This document shows, piece by piece, positions 15,385-15,820 of a stretch of DNA of 15,820 bases. A program made the position numbers and the translations under genes. The notes under the pieces were generated by a model. That model did no database searches, was not told where the DNA came from, and worked only from the letters and a program-made list of their open reading frames with translations. The number at the start of each line of letters is the position of its first letter. Position 1 is the first letter of the stretch. Source of the DNA: an uncultured Candidatus Pelagibacter sp. (lineage in GTDB: Bacteria > Pseudomonadota > Alphaproteobacteria > Pelagibacterales > Pelagibacteraceae); NCBI GenBank assembly GCA_905612335.1, contig CAJQRT010000005.1, forward strand, positions 1-15,820, given 5' to 3'.

Positions 15385-15820
15385 TTAACTTATAATCTTA
15401 TAAAATTGTGATGTTTTTTTTATAATAAACTTACTTATAGTCGGTGAATAAAGAGCCACATCATTCATTTCTTTTAAATTTCCATTACAATGAAGAACTA
15501 GATCGCAACCAGCACTAAAGGATTTTTTTGTATTAATTGCTATAGAGCCTTTTAAACTCTTCATTGATATATCATCGGACATCAAAATATTTTTAAATTT
15601 AATTTGGTTTCTTATTAATTTTATAATTTTCTTCGAATGTGTTGCTGTATTAACTTTATCAATTTTTTTATAAATAAGATGCGCCGTCATTGCAAACAAA
15701 CTATTTTTATTTTTGAATGCTATAAAATCATTATTATTTAGATATCTTAATTCCTTGTTGATTGTGGGAGTTTTTTTATGACTATCGACTTTAGCCAAAC
15801 CGTGACCTGGAATATGCTTT
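15385..15820 (-). CDS. nagZ: Beta-N-acetylhexosaminidase NagZ, 5' end beyond right edge
   Basis: NagZ (glycoside hydrolase family 3) removes N-acetylglucosamine from anhydromuropeptides in cytosolic cell-wall recycling. The frame is open to the right edge, so this is the C-terminal 144 residues of a protein usually about 340 long. It opens with KHIPGHG and then VDSH, the flexible loop whose Asp-His pair is the acid/base in the family. TAHLIY and MSDDISMKSL follow, the latter holding the Asp nucleophile of the SDD motif. A TTG at 15798 could be mistaken for a start but lies inside the conserved loop, so it is a Leu codon. The C-terminal part is Lys-rich and diverged. The position just upstream of scpA fits the usual cluster. 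Confidence 0.93.
   Translation of the reverse strand, partial: KHIPGHGLAKVDSHKKTPTINKELRYLNNNDFIAFKNKNSLFAMTAHLIYKKIDKVNTATHSKKIIKLIRNQIKFKNILMSDDISMKSLKGSIAINTKKSFSAGCDLVLHCNGNLKEMNDVALYSPTISKFIIKKTSQFYKIIS

Noticed and set aside
15385..15798. A complete 137-codon gene starting at the TTG at 15798
   Set aside because: The conserved NagZ loop KHIPGHG continues in frame upstream of that codon to the window edge, so the gene is partial and the TTG is internal.

Overview
The window is a compact, very AT-rich stretch of alphaproteobacterial chromosome. Three things point to a SAR11/Pelagibacterales-like marine bacterium: low-GC codon use, intergenic gaps of 0-88 bases with frequent start/stop overlaps, and alphaproteobacterial signatures. 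The signatures include TatA, TatB and UvrA sequence features and the orders nagZ-scpA-scpB-tatABC-serS-yajC-secD-secF and ssb-gyrA-coaD-ppi-tgt divergent from uvrA. The assignment rests on recognised proteins and order only; no rRNA gene is present. I see no tRNA, CRISPR array, insertion sequence or prophage. No stretch over 300 bases lacks a gene.

Layout. (1) 1-5081, minus strand, read right to left: ssb, gyrA, coaD, a cyclophilin, then tgt, which runs off the left edge. The genes are packed with a 1-nt overlap (gyrA/coaD), an 8-nt overlap (coaD/cyclophilin) and gaps of 5 and 17 nt. (2) 5082-5169, an 88-nt AT-rich divergent promoter region. (3) 5170-8670, plus strand: uvrA, then a small membrane protein resembling the membrane half of PuuD. 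(4) 8673-15820, minus strand, read right to left: nagZ (enters from the right edge), scpA, scpB, tatA, tatB, tatC, serS, yajC, secD, secF. Blocks 3 and 4 converge with only 2 nt between stop codons.

How the genes work together. The left block covers DNA topology and single-strand binding (GyrA, SSB), CoA synthesis (CoaD), protein folding (cyclophilin) and tRNA queuosine modification (Tgt). UvrA starts nucleotide excision repair. The right block joins cell-wall recycling (NagZ), chromosome condensation (ScpAB with Smc), seryl-tRNA charging, and the two general export routes, Tat (TatABC) and the Sec accessory complex (SecDF-YajC). These are housekeeping genes, and I found no wholly new system.

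The items most worth a second look are: a perfect 15-bp inverted repeat that folds over the tgt start codon; a Tgt whose zinc-site cysteines are mostly replaced; a cyclophilin gene with a signal-peptide start plus a second in-frame start behind the strongest Shine-Dalgarno-like sequence in its block, suggesting exported and cytosolic forms from one gene; a 10-bp hairpin at the 2-nt convergent junction; and two places where genes usual in alphaproteobacterial versions of these clusters (queA, and surE-pcm-peptidase) are absent.
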